Shown: one piece after another, positions 26,271 to 34,942 of the stretch
How positions within the stretch are numbered: position 1 is the first letter of the stretch
Layout of the letters: every line of letters begins with the position of its first letter
Source of the DNA: Niallia sp. Man26
GTDB lineage: Bacteria; Bacillota; Bacilli; Bacillales; Cytobacillaceae
Length of the DNA stretch: 64,000 bases
NCBI RefSeq assembly: GCF_022049065.2
Contig: NZ_CP095743.1
Span: forward strand, 1,317,001-1,381,000
Direction of reading: 5' to 3'
Notes under the pieces: model-generated
The model's database searches: none
Told to the model about the DNA's origin: nothing
What the model saw: only the letters and a program-made list of their open reading frames with translations
Made by a program: the position numbers and the translations under genes

Positions 26271-26344
26271 TGTCAGCTAAACTTCAACTAACAAGGATGA
26301 ATTAATTCTTCTTTCTTGTTAGAAAGTGCGGCTGGCATTTTTTG
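26271..26344 (+). terminator. Two-part hairpin terminator between sigE and sigG
   Basis: An outer stem, TGTCAGC (26271-26277) with GCTGGCA (26331-26337), encloses a perfect 8-bp inner stem, CTAACAAG (26288-26295) with CTTGTTAG (26315-26322). TTTTTT follows the outer stem. It should limit spoIIG read-through into sigG. Confidence 0.65.
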
Positions 26345-26454
26345 TCGAATAAAAAATTTTTTTGTGTGAATTATTATTGCAGAAAAACATTGTACTGATA
26401 GTTTTTTGAAGAGAAAACGGTAGTGAATTTGGATTAGGATGGAAAATCACTTAT

Positions 26455-26483
26455 GCATATTTTTCCTTCTCAAGGAGATACTG
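26455..26483 (+). promoter_or_regulatory. Sigma-F-type promoter of sigG
   Basis: GCATA (26455-26459) fits the sigma-F -35 element (GYATA). After 14 bases GGAGATACTG (26474-26483) matches nine of ten positions of the -10 consensus GGNRANAMTW. The known regulator of sigG in B. subtilis is sigma-F. The spacer is about one base shorter than usual. Confidence 0.6.
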
Positions 26484-26498
26484 TTTTTTGTACAGCAG

Positions 26499-26513
26499 CT
26501 CCTGTGAGGAGGG
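26499..26513 (+). promoter_or_regulatory. Hairpin over the sigG ribosome binding site
   Basis: CTCCT (26499-26503), GTG loop, AGGAG (26507-26511) form a 5-bp hairpin whose 3' arm is the Shine-Dalgarno sequence AGGAGGG (26507-26513) of sigG. A hairpin in the same place is reported to restrain SigG translation in B. subtilis. Combined with the TTG start it predicts low translation. Confidence 0.6.
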
Positions 26514-26520
26514 AAATAGA

Positions 26521-27300
26521 TTGACTCGAAATAAAGTAGAAATTTGCGGTGTGGATACATCTAAGCTTCCAGTATTGAAAAACGAAGAAATGAGAGAGCT
26601 CTTCAAGCAAATGCATCAGGGAGATATTACCGCAAGAGAAAGTCTCGTTAATGGAAATCTCCGCCTTGTATTAAGTGTGATTCAAAGGTTCAACAATAGA
26701 GGCGAGTTTGTCGATGACTTATTTCAAGTTGGTTGTATCGGTCTAATGAAATCTATTGATAATTTTGATTTAAGTCAAAACGTAAAGTTTTCCACCTATG
26801 CTGTCCCGATGATAATTGGTGAAATTCGCCGTTACTTGCGTGACAATAACCCGATAAGGGTGTCCAGGTCCTTAAGGGATATAGCTTATAAAGCATTGCA
26901 AGTCAGAGAGCGATTAATGAGCAAGACATCAAAGGAACCAACAGCTGAGGAAATTGCAAAAGAGCTTGATATTCCCCATGAGGATATCGTCTTCGCATTG
27001 GATGCAATTCAAGATCCAGTCTCTCTTTTTGAGCCGATCTATAATGACGGTGGCGATCCAATCTATGTGATGGATCAATTGAGTGATGAGAAGAACAAGG
27101 ATATACAATGGGTGGAAGAACTCGCCCTCAAAGAAGGAATGCGAAGATTGAACGATCGGGAAAAACTTATTTTAAGAAAGCGTTTTTTTCAAGGGAAAAC
27201 GCAAATGGAAGTTGCTGATGAAATAGGTATCTCCCAAGCTCAAGTATCAAGACTGGAAAAGGCTGCTATTAAACAAATGAATAAAAATATCCAAAGCTAG
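26521..27300 (+). CDS. sigG: RNA polymerase sporulation sigma factor G
   Basis: A 259-residue late forespore sigma factor (260 in B. subtilis), starting Met-Thr-Arg-Asn-Lys-Val-Glu-Ile-Cys-Gly-Val-Asp. Region 2 holds Asp-Asp-Leu-Phe-Gln-Val-Gly-Cys-Ile-Gly-Leu-Met-Lys-Ser; region 3 begins near Pro-Ile-Arg-Val-Ser-Arg-Ser-Leu-Arg-Asp; region 4.2 has Glu-Ile-Gly-Ile-Ser-Gln-Ala-Gln-Val-Ser-Arg. The Gly-Asn-Leu-Arg-Leu-Val-Leu-Ser N-region fits regulation by an anti-sigma factor. TTG 26521 lies seven bases after AGGAGGG; the upstream ATG at 26488 lies before the ribosome site and is rejected. The ABC gene ylmA that follows in B. subtilis is absent. Confidence 0.96.
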   Translation: MTRNKVEICGVDTSKLPVLKNEEMRELFKQMHQGDITARESLVNGNLRLVLSVIQRFNNRGEFVDDLFQVGCIGLMKSIDNFDLSQNVKFSTYAVPMIIGEIRRYLRDNNPIRVSRSLRDIAYKALQVRERLMSKTSKEPTAEEIAKELDIPHEDIVFALDAIQDPVSLFEPIYNDGGDPIYVMDQLSDEKNKDIQWVEELALKEGMRRLNDREKLILRKRFFQGKTQMEVADEIGISQAQVSRLEKAAIKQMNKNIQS

Positions 27301-27318
27301 TAGTGAGCTTGTACATGA

Positions 27319-27351
27319 GAACTGCCGAAAAAATGTTTCGGCAGTTTTTTT
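27319..27351 (+). terminator. Terminator after sigG
   Basis: An 11-bp perfect stem AACTGCCGAAA (27320-27330) with TTTCGGCAGTT (27336-27346), followed by a T-run. Confidence 0.94.
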
Positions 27352-27466
27352 ATGGGCAATTATCTCCCTGACGTACGAGAATTTGTACTAATTATCGTAA
27401 TTGGCAACATATATTTTTATAAAGGCTATCCTTGCATTCAGTGATTATTATATAGGAGTGGGAGCA

Positions 27467-27730
27467 ATGCTTAAAATTTCTGATTTTCAAATAAAAGATG
27501 TCGTCAATGTAGCGAATGGGAAAAAGCTTGGTAATATTGGAGATATAGATATTAATTTGCAGACAGGAAAGATTGAATCGATTATTATTGGCGGGCCAGG
27601 AAAGGTATTAGGATTCTTCAATAGAGAAGCAGATATTGTGATTCCATGGAGCAATATTTTAAAAATCGGAGAAGACGTAATCTTAGTTAAATATACAAAG
27701 TCGCTCGAGCTCACAGAAGTGGAAGAATAG
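27467..27730 (+). CDS. ylmC: YlmC/YmxH-family PRC-barrel sporulation protein
   Basis: An 87-residue small beta-barrel protein of the PRC type: Lys-Asp-Val-Val-Asn-Val, Gly-Lys-Lys-Leu-Gly-Asn-Ile-Gly-Asp-Ile-Asp-Ile-Asn, then Ile-Pro-Trp-Ser-Asn-Ile and Gly-Glu-Asp-Val-Ile-Leu-Val. The family is widespread in spore formers and of unknown mechanism. ATG 27467 follows AGGAGTGGGAG; the frame opens at 27401 but with no conserved residues. It lies 78 bases before pgeF. Confidence 0.85.
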   Translation: MLKISDFQIKDVVNVANGKKLGNIGDIDINLQTGKIESIIIGGPGKVLGFFNREADIVIPWSNILKIGEDVILVKYTKSLELTEVEE

Positions 27731-27808
27731 GGCGAAATATTATTGGTTTTTTTATGACCAATGCACAAGTCTATGGTAAACTATAAAAAAAAGCTGAGGT
27801 TATAAAAA

Positions 27809-28630
27809 ATGGAACCTTTCTTATTACATGAAAATGAATATTTTACCATTCAATCATGGTGTAAAGACTACCCGCAATTAGCAGCAGGATTCACTACAAA
27901 AAACGGCGGCACAAGCATTGGCCATCATAAAGGTTTAAATATGGCCTATCATGTTAATGATTCAAATGAGAAGGTAACAGCAAATCGCCAAATTGTCGCA
28001 AATAAACTCCATTTCCCGTTGAGAAATTGGGTTGGTTCTGAACAAACCCATAAGAACAACATTTGGGAAGTGACAAAAGCAGATGTAGGTAAAGGGGCGT
28101 GCGACTATGAAAGTGCATTGCCAGATACAGATGGCTTATTTACAATGGATGAAGGTATTTTATTGACCCTTTGCTATGCTGACTGTGTTCCGCTGTATTT
28201 CATCCACAGGAAAACGAAGGCGATCGGCATTGCCCATGCCGGCTGGCAAGGTACTGTCAAGAAAATTGCCAACAAAATGGTCGAGGTGTTCAAATCACAC
28301 GGAATTGATTCGAGTGAAATTGAAGTAGCTATCGGTCCGTCCATAACTGACGAACAATACATAGTAGACGGGCGTGTCATAAACAGAGTTGAAGATGCGT
28401 TAGATAAAGATGATGATAAGCCATATGTGCTTGTCTCCCCGAATCAATATTCATTGAGTTTACAAAAGCTGAACAAACAGCTGTTAATAAAGGCAGGTAT
28501 TCAGGAATCCAACATTTTGGTGACTGGCCTTTGCACAAGTGTTCAGGAGTCATACTTTTATTCCCACAGGCGAGATCAAGGGAAAACAGGAAGAATGATG
28601 AGCTTTATTGGCTGGAGAGAGGATGTTTAA
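27809..28630 (+). CDS. pgeF: Multicopper-polyphenol-oxidase-fold protein PgeF (YlmD)
   Basis: A 273-residue protein of the YfiH/DUF152 (laccase-domain) family, called peptidoglycan editing factor in E. coli, where it removes wrongly placed L-serine from muropeptides; related proteins show purine nucleoside activity. Metal- and active-site motifs: Cys-Tyr-Ala-Asp-Cys-Val-Pro (about 126-132), His-Ala-Gly-Trp-Gln-Gly-Thr (about 144-150), and C-terminal Cys-Thr-Ser-Val-Gln-Glu-Ser-Tyr-Phe-Tyr-Ser-His-Arg-Arg. It starts the ylmDEFGH run beside divIVA. Confidence 0.9.
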   Translation: MEPFLLHENEYFTIQSWCKDYPQLAAGFTTKNGGTSIGHHKGLNMAYHVNDSNEKVTANRQIVANKLHFPLRNWVGSEQTHKNNIWEVTKADVGKGACDYESALPDTDGLFTMDEGILLTLCYADCVPLYFIHRKTKAIGIAHAGWQGTVKKIANKMVEVFKSHGIDSSEIEVAIGPSITDEQYIVDGRVINRVEDALDKDDDKPYVLVSPNQYSLSLQKLNKQLLIKAGIQESNILVTGLCTSVQESYFYSHRRDQGKTGRMMSFIGWREDV

Positions 28631-28636
28631 AGTAAG

Positions 28637-29314
28637 ATGCAAGTAAAGGTTAATTTGCAAGAAATTAGGGAAAAGATGAAATTGGCTTGTGAAAAAGTCA
28701 ATAGATCTGTTGAAGATATCACCATTATCGCAGTGACAAAATATGTTACAATAGAAAGGGCAAAAGAGGCAGTAGAGGCAGGTGTGACCAATCTTGGCGA
28801 AAACCGGGAAGAAGGCTTGCTTGCCAAGCGTGAGGTGCTGATGGACGAGCCGGTTTGGCATTTTATCGGTTCCTTGCAAACGCGTAAGGTGAAGAGCATT
28901 ATTGATCATGTGGATTATATCCATTCCTTGGACCGCTTATCTTTAGCCAAAGAAATTAATAAGCGTGCATCCAAAAAGATCAAGTGTTTTGTTCAGGTCA
29001 ATGTATCGCAAGAAGAATCTAAGCACGGCATTGCCCCTGAGGAGACAATTGACTTCATCAAAAGCCTCGATGCATTTCCAAATATCGAAATAGTCGGCTT
29101 AATGACAATGGCGCCATTTACAGATAACGAAGAGTTTCTGCGCAGCTGCTTCCGTAACTTAAAAGCACTGCAAACAGAAGTTCAGAGCTTAAAAATCAGC
29201 AATGCCCCGTGCACGGAGCTTTCCATGGGAATGTCTAACGACTACTCGATTGCCATTGAAGAAGGTGCAACGATGATTCGTATCGGTACAGCACTCGTTG
29301 GCAGCGATAAATAG
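28637..29314 (+). CDS. ylmE: PLP homeostasis protein, YggS/PROSC family
   Basis: A 225-residue single-domain PLP-binding protein with a TIM-barrel like the N-domain of alanine racemase. The PLP lysine is in Ala-Val-Thr-Lys-Tyr-Val (about residue 35), followed by Gly-Glu-Asn-Arg (about 57-60), His-Phe-Ile-Gly-Ser-Leu-Gln, Met-Thr-Met-Ala-Pro and Ser-Met-Gly-Met-Ser-Asn-Asp. The family keeps vitamin B6 and amino acids in balance. It begins six bases after pgeF and is followed within 12 bases by sepF. Confidence 0.92.
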   Translation: MQVKVNLQEIREKMKLACEKVNRSVEDITIIAVTKYVTIERAKEAVEAGVTNLGENREEGLLAKREVLMDEPVWHFIGSLQTRKVKSIIDHVDYIHSLDRLSLAKEINKRASKKIKCFVQVNVSQEESKHGIAPEETIDFIKSLDAFPNIEIVGLMTMAPFTDNEEFLRSCFRNLKALQTEVQSLKISNAPCTELSMGMSNDYSIAIEEGATMIRIGTALVGSDK

Positions 29315-29326
29315 GAGGTTTAGAAA

Positions 29327-29812
29327 TTGAGTATAAAGTCGAAAATAAAAACATTTTTTTTCTTAGAAGATGAAGATTATGAGGAAGAAGAGTATGAACA
29401 GGAGCAGGAGCCAGTGAGAAATCAACAGAGACAGCAGCCAACACAGTCCTATTTTCAACAGCAGCAACAACAGCAACAGCCTGTTCAGCAGCAAAAACAA
29501 AATGTTGTCAGCTTGCAAAGCGTGCAAAAGTCGTCCAAAGTATTTTTGGTTGAGCCAAGAGTTTATGCAGAAGCACAGGATATTGCGGACCAGTTAAAAA
29601 ATAGACGTGCAGTTGTCGTGAACCTGCAAAGAATTGATAAAGAACAAGGAAAACGAATCGTCGATTTCTTAAGCGGAACTGTTTATGCAATCGGTGGAGA
29701 CATCCAAAAAGTGGGTACAGATATCTTCCTATGCACACCGGATAATGTCGAAGTATCAGGGAACATCTCCCAAATACTTCAAGAAACTGAATTTGAAAAT
29801 GCGAGGTGGTAA
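29327..29812 (+). CDS. sepF: Cell division protein SepF
   Basis: A 161-residue protein that forms rings, binds the FtsZ tail and inserts its N-terminal amphipathic helix ([11 protein letters not shown]) into the membrane. An acidic stretch (residues about 14-29) and a long glutamine-rich linker with a run of eight Gln (about 32-64) precede the folded domain, which holds Ser-Lys-Val-Phe-Leu-Val-Glu-Pro-Arg and Val-Asp-Phe-Leu-Ser-Gly. The start is TTG 29327 after TAGGAGG, where B. subtilis uses ATG. Seven bases before ylmG. Confidence 0.95.
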   Translation: MSIKSKIKTFFFLEDEDYEEEEYEQEQEPVRNQQRQQPTQSYFQQQQQQQQPVQQQKQNVVSLQSVQKSSKVFLVEPRVYAEAQDIADQLKNRRAVVVNLQRIDKEQGKRIVDFLSGTVYAIGGDIQKVGTDIFLCTPDNVEVSGNISQILQETEFENARW

Positions 29813-29818
29813 TCTTAG

Positions 29819-30079
29819 ATGGATTTGGTCTTTTTAATTATTTCAAGAGTACTAACTTATTACTCTTATGCGCTGATCATTTATATTTTCATGTCATGGA
29901 TACCTAATGCAAGAGAAACTGGAATCGGAATCTTCCTTGCCCGTATTTGTGAACCGTATTTAGAGCAGTTCAGAAAGATAATTCCGCCAATCGGTATGAT
30001 TGATATTTCTCCGATTGTGGCTATCTTTGTTTTGAATTTAGCAGGCAATGGTGTTAGACAGTTATTTCTATGGTTTTAA
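29819..30079 (+). CDS. ylmG: YggT-family membrane protein YlmG
   Basis: An 86-residue protein with two membrane spans (about residues 2-26 and 58-82) joined by the YggT motif [17 protein letters not shown]. The family has been tied to division and to membrane distribution in several lineages; no reaction is known. It follows sepF by six bases, as in most Firmicutes. Confidence 0.9.
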   Translation: MDLVFLIISRVLTYYSYALIIYIFMSWIPNARETGIGIFLARICEPYLEQFRKIIPPIGMIDISPIVAIFVLNLAGNGVRQLFLWF

Positions 30080-30083
30080 AATC

Positions 30084-30107
30084 AGGGCTTACATTAAGCC
30101 CTTTTTT
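30084..30107 (+). terminator. Terminator after ylmG
   Basis: A 6-bp stem GGGCTT (30085-30090) with AAGCCC (30096-30101), then six T. Weak to moderate. Confidence 0.7.
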
Positions 30108-30148
30108 CATGCAGTCATTTAGATACATCTATTAAAGGAGTTTGTAAT

Positions 30149-30922
30149 ATGTCGATATACCAGCATTTTCGGCCAGAGGAAAAGGAATTCATTGATCAAG
30201 TGCTTAATTGGCGTCAATATGTGGAGGATGCTTATGCGCCGAAACTGACAGATTTTTTAGATCCTCGCGAACAGAAGATTGTTAATACAATTATTGGACA
30301 AAATGCAGATGTTTTAGTATCGTTTTCTGGCGGGACGAGAGCTGCTGAAAGAAAACGGGCATTTCTGTATCCTTCCTACTATGAAGTAGAGCAAGCGGAC
30401 TTTCAGCTGTCCTTACAAAATATCGAGTATGCGAAAAAGTTTGTTACGATTGAGCATCCGCAAGTGCTTGGTAGTATTATGTCATTAGGATTATCGCGCA
30501 GTAAGTTTGGGGATATTCTCATTAAGGACGGCGATGTTCAGCTGATTGTAGGTAAAGAAGTAGAAGACTACATCCGCTTGCAGCTTGACTCTATCGGAAA
30601 AGCAAAGGTATCGTTACATCCAATTCCTTGGGAGAGGGCAATTGCTATAGAGGAAGAATGGGTTGAAACAAGCACAACACTTACCTCATTAAGGCTTGAT
30701 GCAACGATTGCTGCAATTTACAACATTTCGAGACAAAAGGCCCAAGGCTACATTGCAGCAAGTCATGTGAAAGTAAACTGGGGTACTGTGGAAAACATCT
30801 CTTTTACTTGTGAAGAAGGAGATGTTATTTCCGTCAGAGGACATGGCAGGTCAATCATTAAATCACTCGAAGGTAAAACAAAAAAAGATAAATGGCGGAT
30901 TGTTATCGGCAAATTAAAATAA
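30149..30922 (+). CDS. ylmH: S4-domain RNA-binding protein YlmH
   Basis: A 257-residue protein, the same length as B. subtilis YlmH. The N-terminal domain (about residues 1-75) and a central ribosome-associated domain (Val-Ser-Phe-Ser-Gly-Gly-Thr) precede a C-terminal S4 domain (about 175-250; Leu-Arg-Leu-Asp-Ala-Thr-Ile-Ala-Ala-Ile, Val-Lys-Val-Asn-Trp, Asp-Val-Ile-Ser-Val-Arg-Gly). Recent work ties YlmH to rescue of stalled 50S subunits alongside RqcH, whose gene is also in this window. TTAAAGGAGTTTG precedes the ATG. Confidence 0.92.
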   Translation: MSIYQHFRPEEKEFIDQVLNWRQYVEDAYAPKLTDFLDPREQKIVNTIIGQNADVLVSFSGGTRAAERKRAFLYPSYYEVEQADFQLSLQNIEYAKKFVTIEHPQVLGSIMSLGLSRSKFGDILIKDGDVQLIVGKEVEDYIRLQLDSIGKAKVSLHPIPWERAIAIEEEWVETSTTLTSLRLDATIAAIYNISRQKAQGYIAASHVKVNWGTVENISFTCEEGDVISVRGHGRSIIKSLEGKTKKDKWRIVIGKLK

Positions 30923-31128
30923 TCAGTCATTTGTTTTACAAACACTAATAATTTTCATGTCATTCCAAAATTCCATAGTTATTTATATATTATCTATGTT
31001 ACAATATTTTCAACAGTATAATTTGTCTCACTTCCTGTTTTTTTGGCGTTTTCTCTTTGGAAATGCAGGAATACTAAAAAAGCTGTCGAAAAAAATACAT
31101 AAGAAATTGAAGTTTGGGAGGTGGCATT

Positions 31129-31626
31129 ATGCCATTAACACCGTTGGATATTCACAATAAGGAATTCAGCAAAGGATTTCGCGGTTATGATGAAGATGAA
31201 GTAAATGAGTTTTTAGACCAAATAATCAAGGACTATGAAAATATAATTCGTGAGAAAAAAGAACTAGATGCAAGACTTAGTGAATTAGATGATCGCATCG
31301 GGCACTACAATAATATAGAAGAAACATTAAATAAATCAATCGTTGTTGCTCAAGAGGCAGCTGAGGAAGTAAAGCGAAACGCTCAAAAAGAAGCAAAGCT
31401 GATCATTAAAGAAGCAGAAAAAAATGCTGACCGCATTATCAATGAATCACTTTCTAAAGCAAGAAAAATCGCATTGGAAATTGAAGAGTTAAAAAAGCAG
31501 TCAAAAGTGTTCCGCACACGCTTCAAAATGCTGATCGAAGCGCAGCTTGATATGCTGAACAACGATGATTGGGATCATTTGCTTGAATATGAGCTTGATG
31601 CATCAGAGCTTAACTCAACGAAATAA
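31129..31626 (+). CDS. divIVA: Cell-pole and septum protein DivIVA
   Basis: A 165-residue coiled-coil protein that binds negatively curved membrane and recruits Min proteins and, during sporulation, RacA. The lipid-binding N-domain has Pro-Leu-Thr-Pro-Leu-Asp-Ile-His-Asn-Lys-Glu-Phe and Gly-Phe-Arg-Gly-Tyr-Asp-Glu-Asp-Glu-Val-Asn-Glu-Phe-Leu; coiled coils run over residues about 30-130. ATG 31129 follows GGGAGGTGG; an earlier frame start at 31114 lies before the ribosome site. The 206-base upstream gap is AT-rich with no convincing promoter. Confidence 0.96.
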   Translation: MPLTPLDIHNKEFSKGFRGYDEDEVNEFLDQIIKDYENIIREKKELDARLSELDDRIGHYNNIEETLNKSIVVAQEAAEEVKRNAQKEAKLIIKEAEKNADRIINESLSKARKIALEIEELKKQSKVFRTRFKMLIEAQLDMLNNDDWDHLLEYELDASELNSTK

Positions 31627-31637
31627 TTGCAGAGAGC

Positions 31638-31667
31638 TTGACGAAGCATCTGTTAATAGCCTATAAT
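31638..31667 (+). promoter_or_regulatory. Sigma-A promoter of the ileS T-box leader
   Basis: TTGACG (31638-31643), an 18-base spacer and TATAAT (31662-31667) form a strong vegetative promoter immediately after divIVA. Transcription should start near 31674. Confidence 0.8.
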
Positions 31668-31673
31668 TTGTAC

Positions 31674-31934
31674 ACAAAACAATATTCATGCGTACGTTGA
31701 TAGGGACAGTACAATTACTGTTGGCTTATTTTAAGCGAGCTGGGGACGGTGGAAGCCTGGCATAAGCGGGAATTGGAATATCACCCTTGAGTCCTTTTCT
31801 GAAAGGCTTTTTAGTAAGAAAAGGCGGTTCATAACCGTTAAAAAATGCTTAAGTGGATAGTCTAACTATCTATAAGGGTGGTACCGCGGGAGAATAAACC
31901 TTCTCGTCCCTTTTTGGGATGAGGGGTTTTTTTA
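31674..31934 (+). promoter_or_regulatory. T-box riboswitch controlling ileS
   Basis: The leader has the stem I sequences AGCGAGCTGGGGACGGTGG, the specifier codon ATC for isoleucine (31780-31782, in GGAATATCACC) and the invariant T-box AGGGTGGTACCGCGG (31875-31889) that pairs with the uncharged tRNA acceptor end. The terminator stem is 31900-31910 with 31916-31926, followed by seven T. Uncharged tRNA-Ile should stabilise the antiterminator and switch ileS on. Confidence 0.96.
31900..31934 (+). terminator. Conditional terminator of the ileS T-box
   Basis: An 11-bp stem with wobble pairs (CTTCTCGTCCC with GGGATGAGGGG) and a T-run; its 5' side is shared with the T-box antiterminator. Confidence 0.9.
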
Positions 31935-32010
31935 TTGTCTAAAAACCACAAGATACATCCCTAACGCATCAAAAAACCATGAATTTAGAACATTATTTGG
32001 AGGATTTTTA

Positions 32011-34770
32011 ATGGAATATAAAGATACCTTGCTCATGCCGAAAACGGCTTTCCCGATGAGAGGAAACTTGCCAAACCGTGAGCCTGAAATTCAAGCAAAA
32101 TGGAATGAAATGAATATTTATGAAAAAGTTCAAGAACGCACTAGCGGCCGTCCGCTTTATGTTTTGCATGACGGACCTCCTTATGCGAATGGAGATATCC
32201 ATATTGGACATGCATTGAATAAAATTTTGAAGGATTTTATTGTGCGCTTTAAGTCGATGACTGGTTTCCAAGCACCATACGTTCCTGGCTGGGATACACA
32301 TGGATTGCCGATTGAACAAGCTTTGACTAACAAAGGTGTTAAACGTAAGGAAATGACAATCGCTGAGTTCCGTAAGCTGTGTGAAGAATACGCTCTTGGC
32401 CAAATTGACAGCCAAAGAGAGCAATTCAAACGCCTAGGTGTACGGGCTGATTGGGAAAATCCATACATCACATTAAAGCCTGCATACGAAGCACAACAAA
32501 TTAAAGTGTTCGGGGAAATGGCGAAAAAAGGCTATATTTATAAAGGTAAAAAGCCGGTTTATTGGTCTCCTACAAGTGAATCTGCTTTGGCAGAAGCGGA
32601 AATTGAATACCAGGACAAACAATCTCCATCCATCTATGTTGGCTTTAAAGTAAAGGATGGCAAGAATGTGCTTAGTGAAGATGTACAAATTGTGATTTGG
32701 ACAACAACACCATGGACAATTCCTGCAAACCTTGGTATTTCTGTTCACCCTGACTTGACATATGTTGTAGTGGAAGAAAAAGGAAATAAGTATTTAGTTG
32801 CTAAAGACTTGCTAGAAGCAGTTAAAACAGAAGTGGCATGGGAAGAAGCAGCTATCATCCAAGAGGTTCAAGGTTCTGAATTGGAATACATTAAAGCACT
32901 TCATCCACTATATGACCGTGAATCATTAGTAATGCTTGGCGAGCATGTAACAACAGATGCAGGTACTGGCTGTGTTCATACTGCACCAGGACATGGTGAG
33001 GATGACTTCATTGTTGGTCAAAAGTATAATCTCGAAGTTCTTTGTCCAGTTGATGACAAAGGTGTTATGACAGACGAGGCGCCAGGATTTGAAGGTTTAT
33101 TCTATGATAAAGCTAACAAGCCGATCACAGAAGCATTAGAAGAAGCGGGAGCTTTATTGAAGCTGAAATTTATCACACACTCCTATCCGCATGACTGGAG
33201 AACGAAAAAACCGGTTATTTTCCGTGCGACAGCACAATGGTTTGCGTCTATTAAAGATTTCAGACAAGACTTGCTTAACGCAGTCCAAGAAACAAAATGG
33301 GTTCCGGCATGGGGAGAAACAAGATTATTCAATATGGTTCGCGACCGCGGTGACTGGTGTATTTCCAGACAGCGTGCATGGGGTGTTCCGATTCCGGTAT
33401 TTTATGCTGAAAATGGTGACAGCATCATAACAGACGAAACAATTGAGCATATCTCTAACTTGTTTAGAGAGCATGGTTCAAATATCTGGTTTGAAAGAAC
33501 TGCAAACGAACTTCTTCCAGAAGGCTTCACACATCCTGGCAGCCCGAATGGAAACTTTACAAAAGAAACAGATATCATGGATGTTTGGTTCGATTCTGGT
33601 TCTTCTCATCAATCTGTACTAGAAGAAAGAGAAGAATTGCAAAGACCTGCAGACCTTTACTTGGAAGGTTCTGACCAATATCGCGGGTGGTTTAACTCCT
33701 CCCTATCTACAGCTGTAGCTGTAACAGGCAAAGCGCCATATAAAGGTGTATTAAGCCATGGCTTCGTTTTAGACGGTGAAGGCAGAAAAATGAGTAAGTC
33801 TCTTGGAAACGTTATGGTTCCTTCAAAAGTAATGAATCAGCTTGGTGCTGATATCTTGCGTTTATGGGTAGCTTCTGTTGATTTCCAAGCAGACGTGCGT
33901 GTATCTGATGCTATCTTGAAGCAAGTAACAGAAGGTTACCGCAAAATCAGAAACACATTCCGTTTCTTACTTGGAAACCTTGCTGACTTCAACCCAGCAG
34001 AAAATGCTGTTGCGTATGAAAACTTGCGTGAAGTAGATCAGTATATGTTAGTGAAGCTGAATAATCTAATCAAAAATGTTACAGTATCCTATGATAAATT
34101 TGAGTTCTCAACTATTTACTCAGATATCAACAATTTCTGTACATTAGACTTGAGCTCCTTCTACCTTGATTTCTCAAAAGATGTCCTTTATATTGAAGCG
34201 GCAGATAATCATGAAAGAAGAGCTATTCAAACTGTATTGTATGAAAGCTTGATTGCATTAGTGAAATTGATGGCGCCGATTCTTCCGCACACAGCAGAAG
34301 AAGTTTGGGAGCATATCACATCTGTTAAAGAAGAAAGTGTGCAGCTGACAGACTTCCCAGAATATGTGGAATATGACAACGCACAAGCTCTAACAGAAAA
34401 ATGGAGCAAGTTCCTAAACTTGCGCGATGACGTGTTAAAAGCTTTAGAAGAAGCCCGCAATCAAAAAGTAATCGGTAAATCACTTGCAGCGAAAGTTTCC
34501 CTGTATGTACGTGAAGATGCGAAAGAATTGCTGGATTCCATCGAAGAGAACTTGAAGCAGCTGTTCATCGTGTCAGGCTTTGAAATTGCTGGTAAGTTTG
34601 AGGAAGCTCCAGACAATGCGCTGAAATTAGAAAATACTGCTATTGTCGTTGCAAAAGCAGAAGGAGAAACATGTGATAGATGCTGGACAGTAACACTTGA
34701 TGTTGGAACTGTTGAAGAACATCCAACATTATGTGCTCGCTGTGCAACAGTAGTACAAGAAAATTATTAA
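32011..34770 (+). CDS. ileS: Isoleucyl-tRNA synthetase
   Basis: A 919-residue class I synthetase (921 in B. subtilis). His-Ile-Gly-His is at residues 64-67 and Lys-Met-Ser-Lys-Ser at about 593-597. The editing domain contains Trp-Thr-Thr-Thr-Pro-Trp-Thr-Ile-Pro and [12 protein letters not shown]. The C-terminal zinc site has Cys-Asp-Arg-Cys and Cys-Ala-Arg-Cys, so it is the bacterial, mupirocin-sensitive type by domain form. TTGGAGGA precedes the ATG. Expression is governed by the T-box leader. Confidence 0.98.
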   Translation: MEYKDTLLMPKTAFPMRGNLPNREPEIQAKWNEMNIYEKVQERTSGRPLYVLHDGPPYANGDIHIGHALNKILKDFIVRFKSMTGFQAPYVPGWDTHGLPIEQALTNKGVKRKEMTIAEFRKLCEEYALGQIDSQREQFKRLGVRADWENPYITLKPAYEAQQIKVFGEMAKKGYIYKGKKPVYWSPTSESALAEAEIEYQDKQSPSIYVGFKVKDGKNVLSEDVQIVIWTTTPWTIPANLGISVHPDLTYVVVEEKGNKYLVAKDLLEAVKTEVAWEEAAIIQEVQGSELEYIKALHPLYDRESLVMLGEHVTTDAGTGCVHTAPGHGEDDFIVGQKYNLEVLCPVDDKGVMTDEAPGFEGLFYDKANKPITEALEEAGALLKLKFITHSYPHDWRTKKPVIFRATAQWFASIKDFRQDLLNAVQETKWVPAWGETRLFNMVRDRGDWCISRQRAWGVPIPVFYAENGDSIITDETIEHISNLFREHGSNIWFERTANELLPEGFTHPGSPNGNFTKETDIMDVWFDSGSSHQSVLEEREELQRPADLYLEGSDQYRGWFNSSLSTAVAVTGKAPYKGVLSHGFVLDGEGRKMSKSLGNVMVPSKVMNQLGADILRLWVASVDFQADVRVSDAILKQVTEGYRKIRNTFRFLLGNLADFNPAENAVAYENLREVDQYMLVKLNNLIKNVTVSYDKFEFSTIYSDINNFCTLDLSSFYLDFSKDVLYIEAADNHERRAIQTVLYESLIALVKLMAPILPHTAEEVWEHITSVKEESVQLTDFPEYVEYDNAQALTEKWSKFLNLRDDVLKALEEARNQKVIGKSLAAKVSLYVREDAKELLDSIEENLKQLFIVSGFEIAGKFEEAPDNALKLENTAIVVAKAEGETCDRCWTVTLDVGTVEEHPTLCARCATVVQENY

Positions 34771-34776
34771 TATGTT

Positions 34777-34808
34777 AACATTCCGGCGAAAGCCGGAATG
34801 TTTTTTTT
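34777..34808 (+). terminator. Terminator after ileS
   Basis: An 11-bp perfect stem AACATTCCGGC (34777-34787) with GCCGGAATGTT (34792-34802), then eight T counting the end of the stem. Confidence 0.94.
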
Positions 34809-34942
34809 GGTCAGTTTTCCCTTCAGCTAAAAAAAATTCCACCTCCGTAAATTGTTGTTATGCCTGTTAAATCTTAAGCCGGTTTTTGAACATCAATTTG
34901 GAAAAGCTATCTGTAACAACATAGAAACGGAGGAATTTAGCC

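Noticed and set aside
30957..31160. 67-codon plus-strand frame before divIVA
   Set aside because: It overlaps the divIVA ribosome site and start, is AT-driven and has no homology that I recognise.
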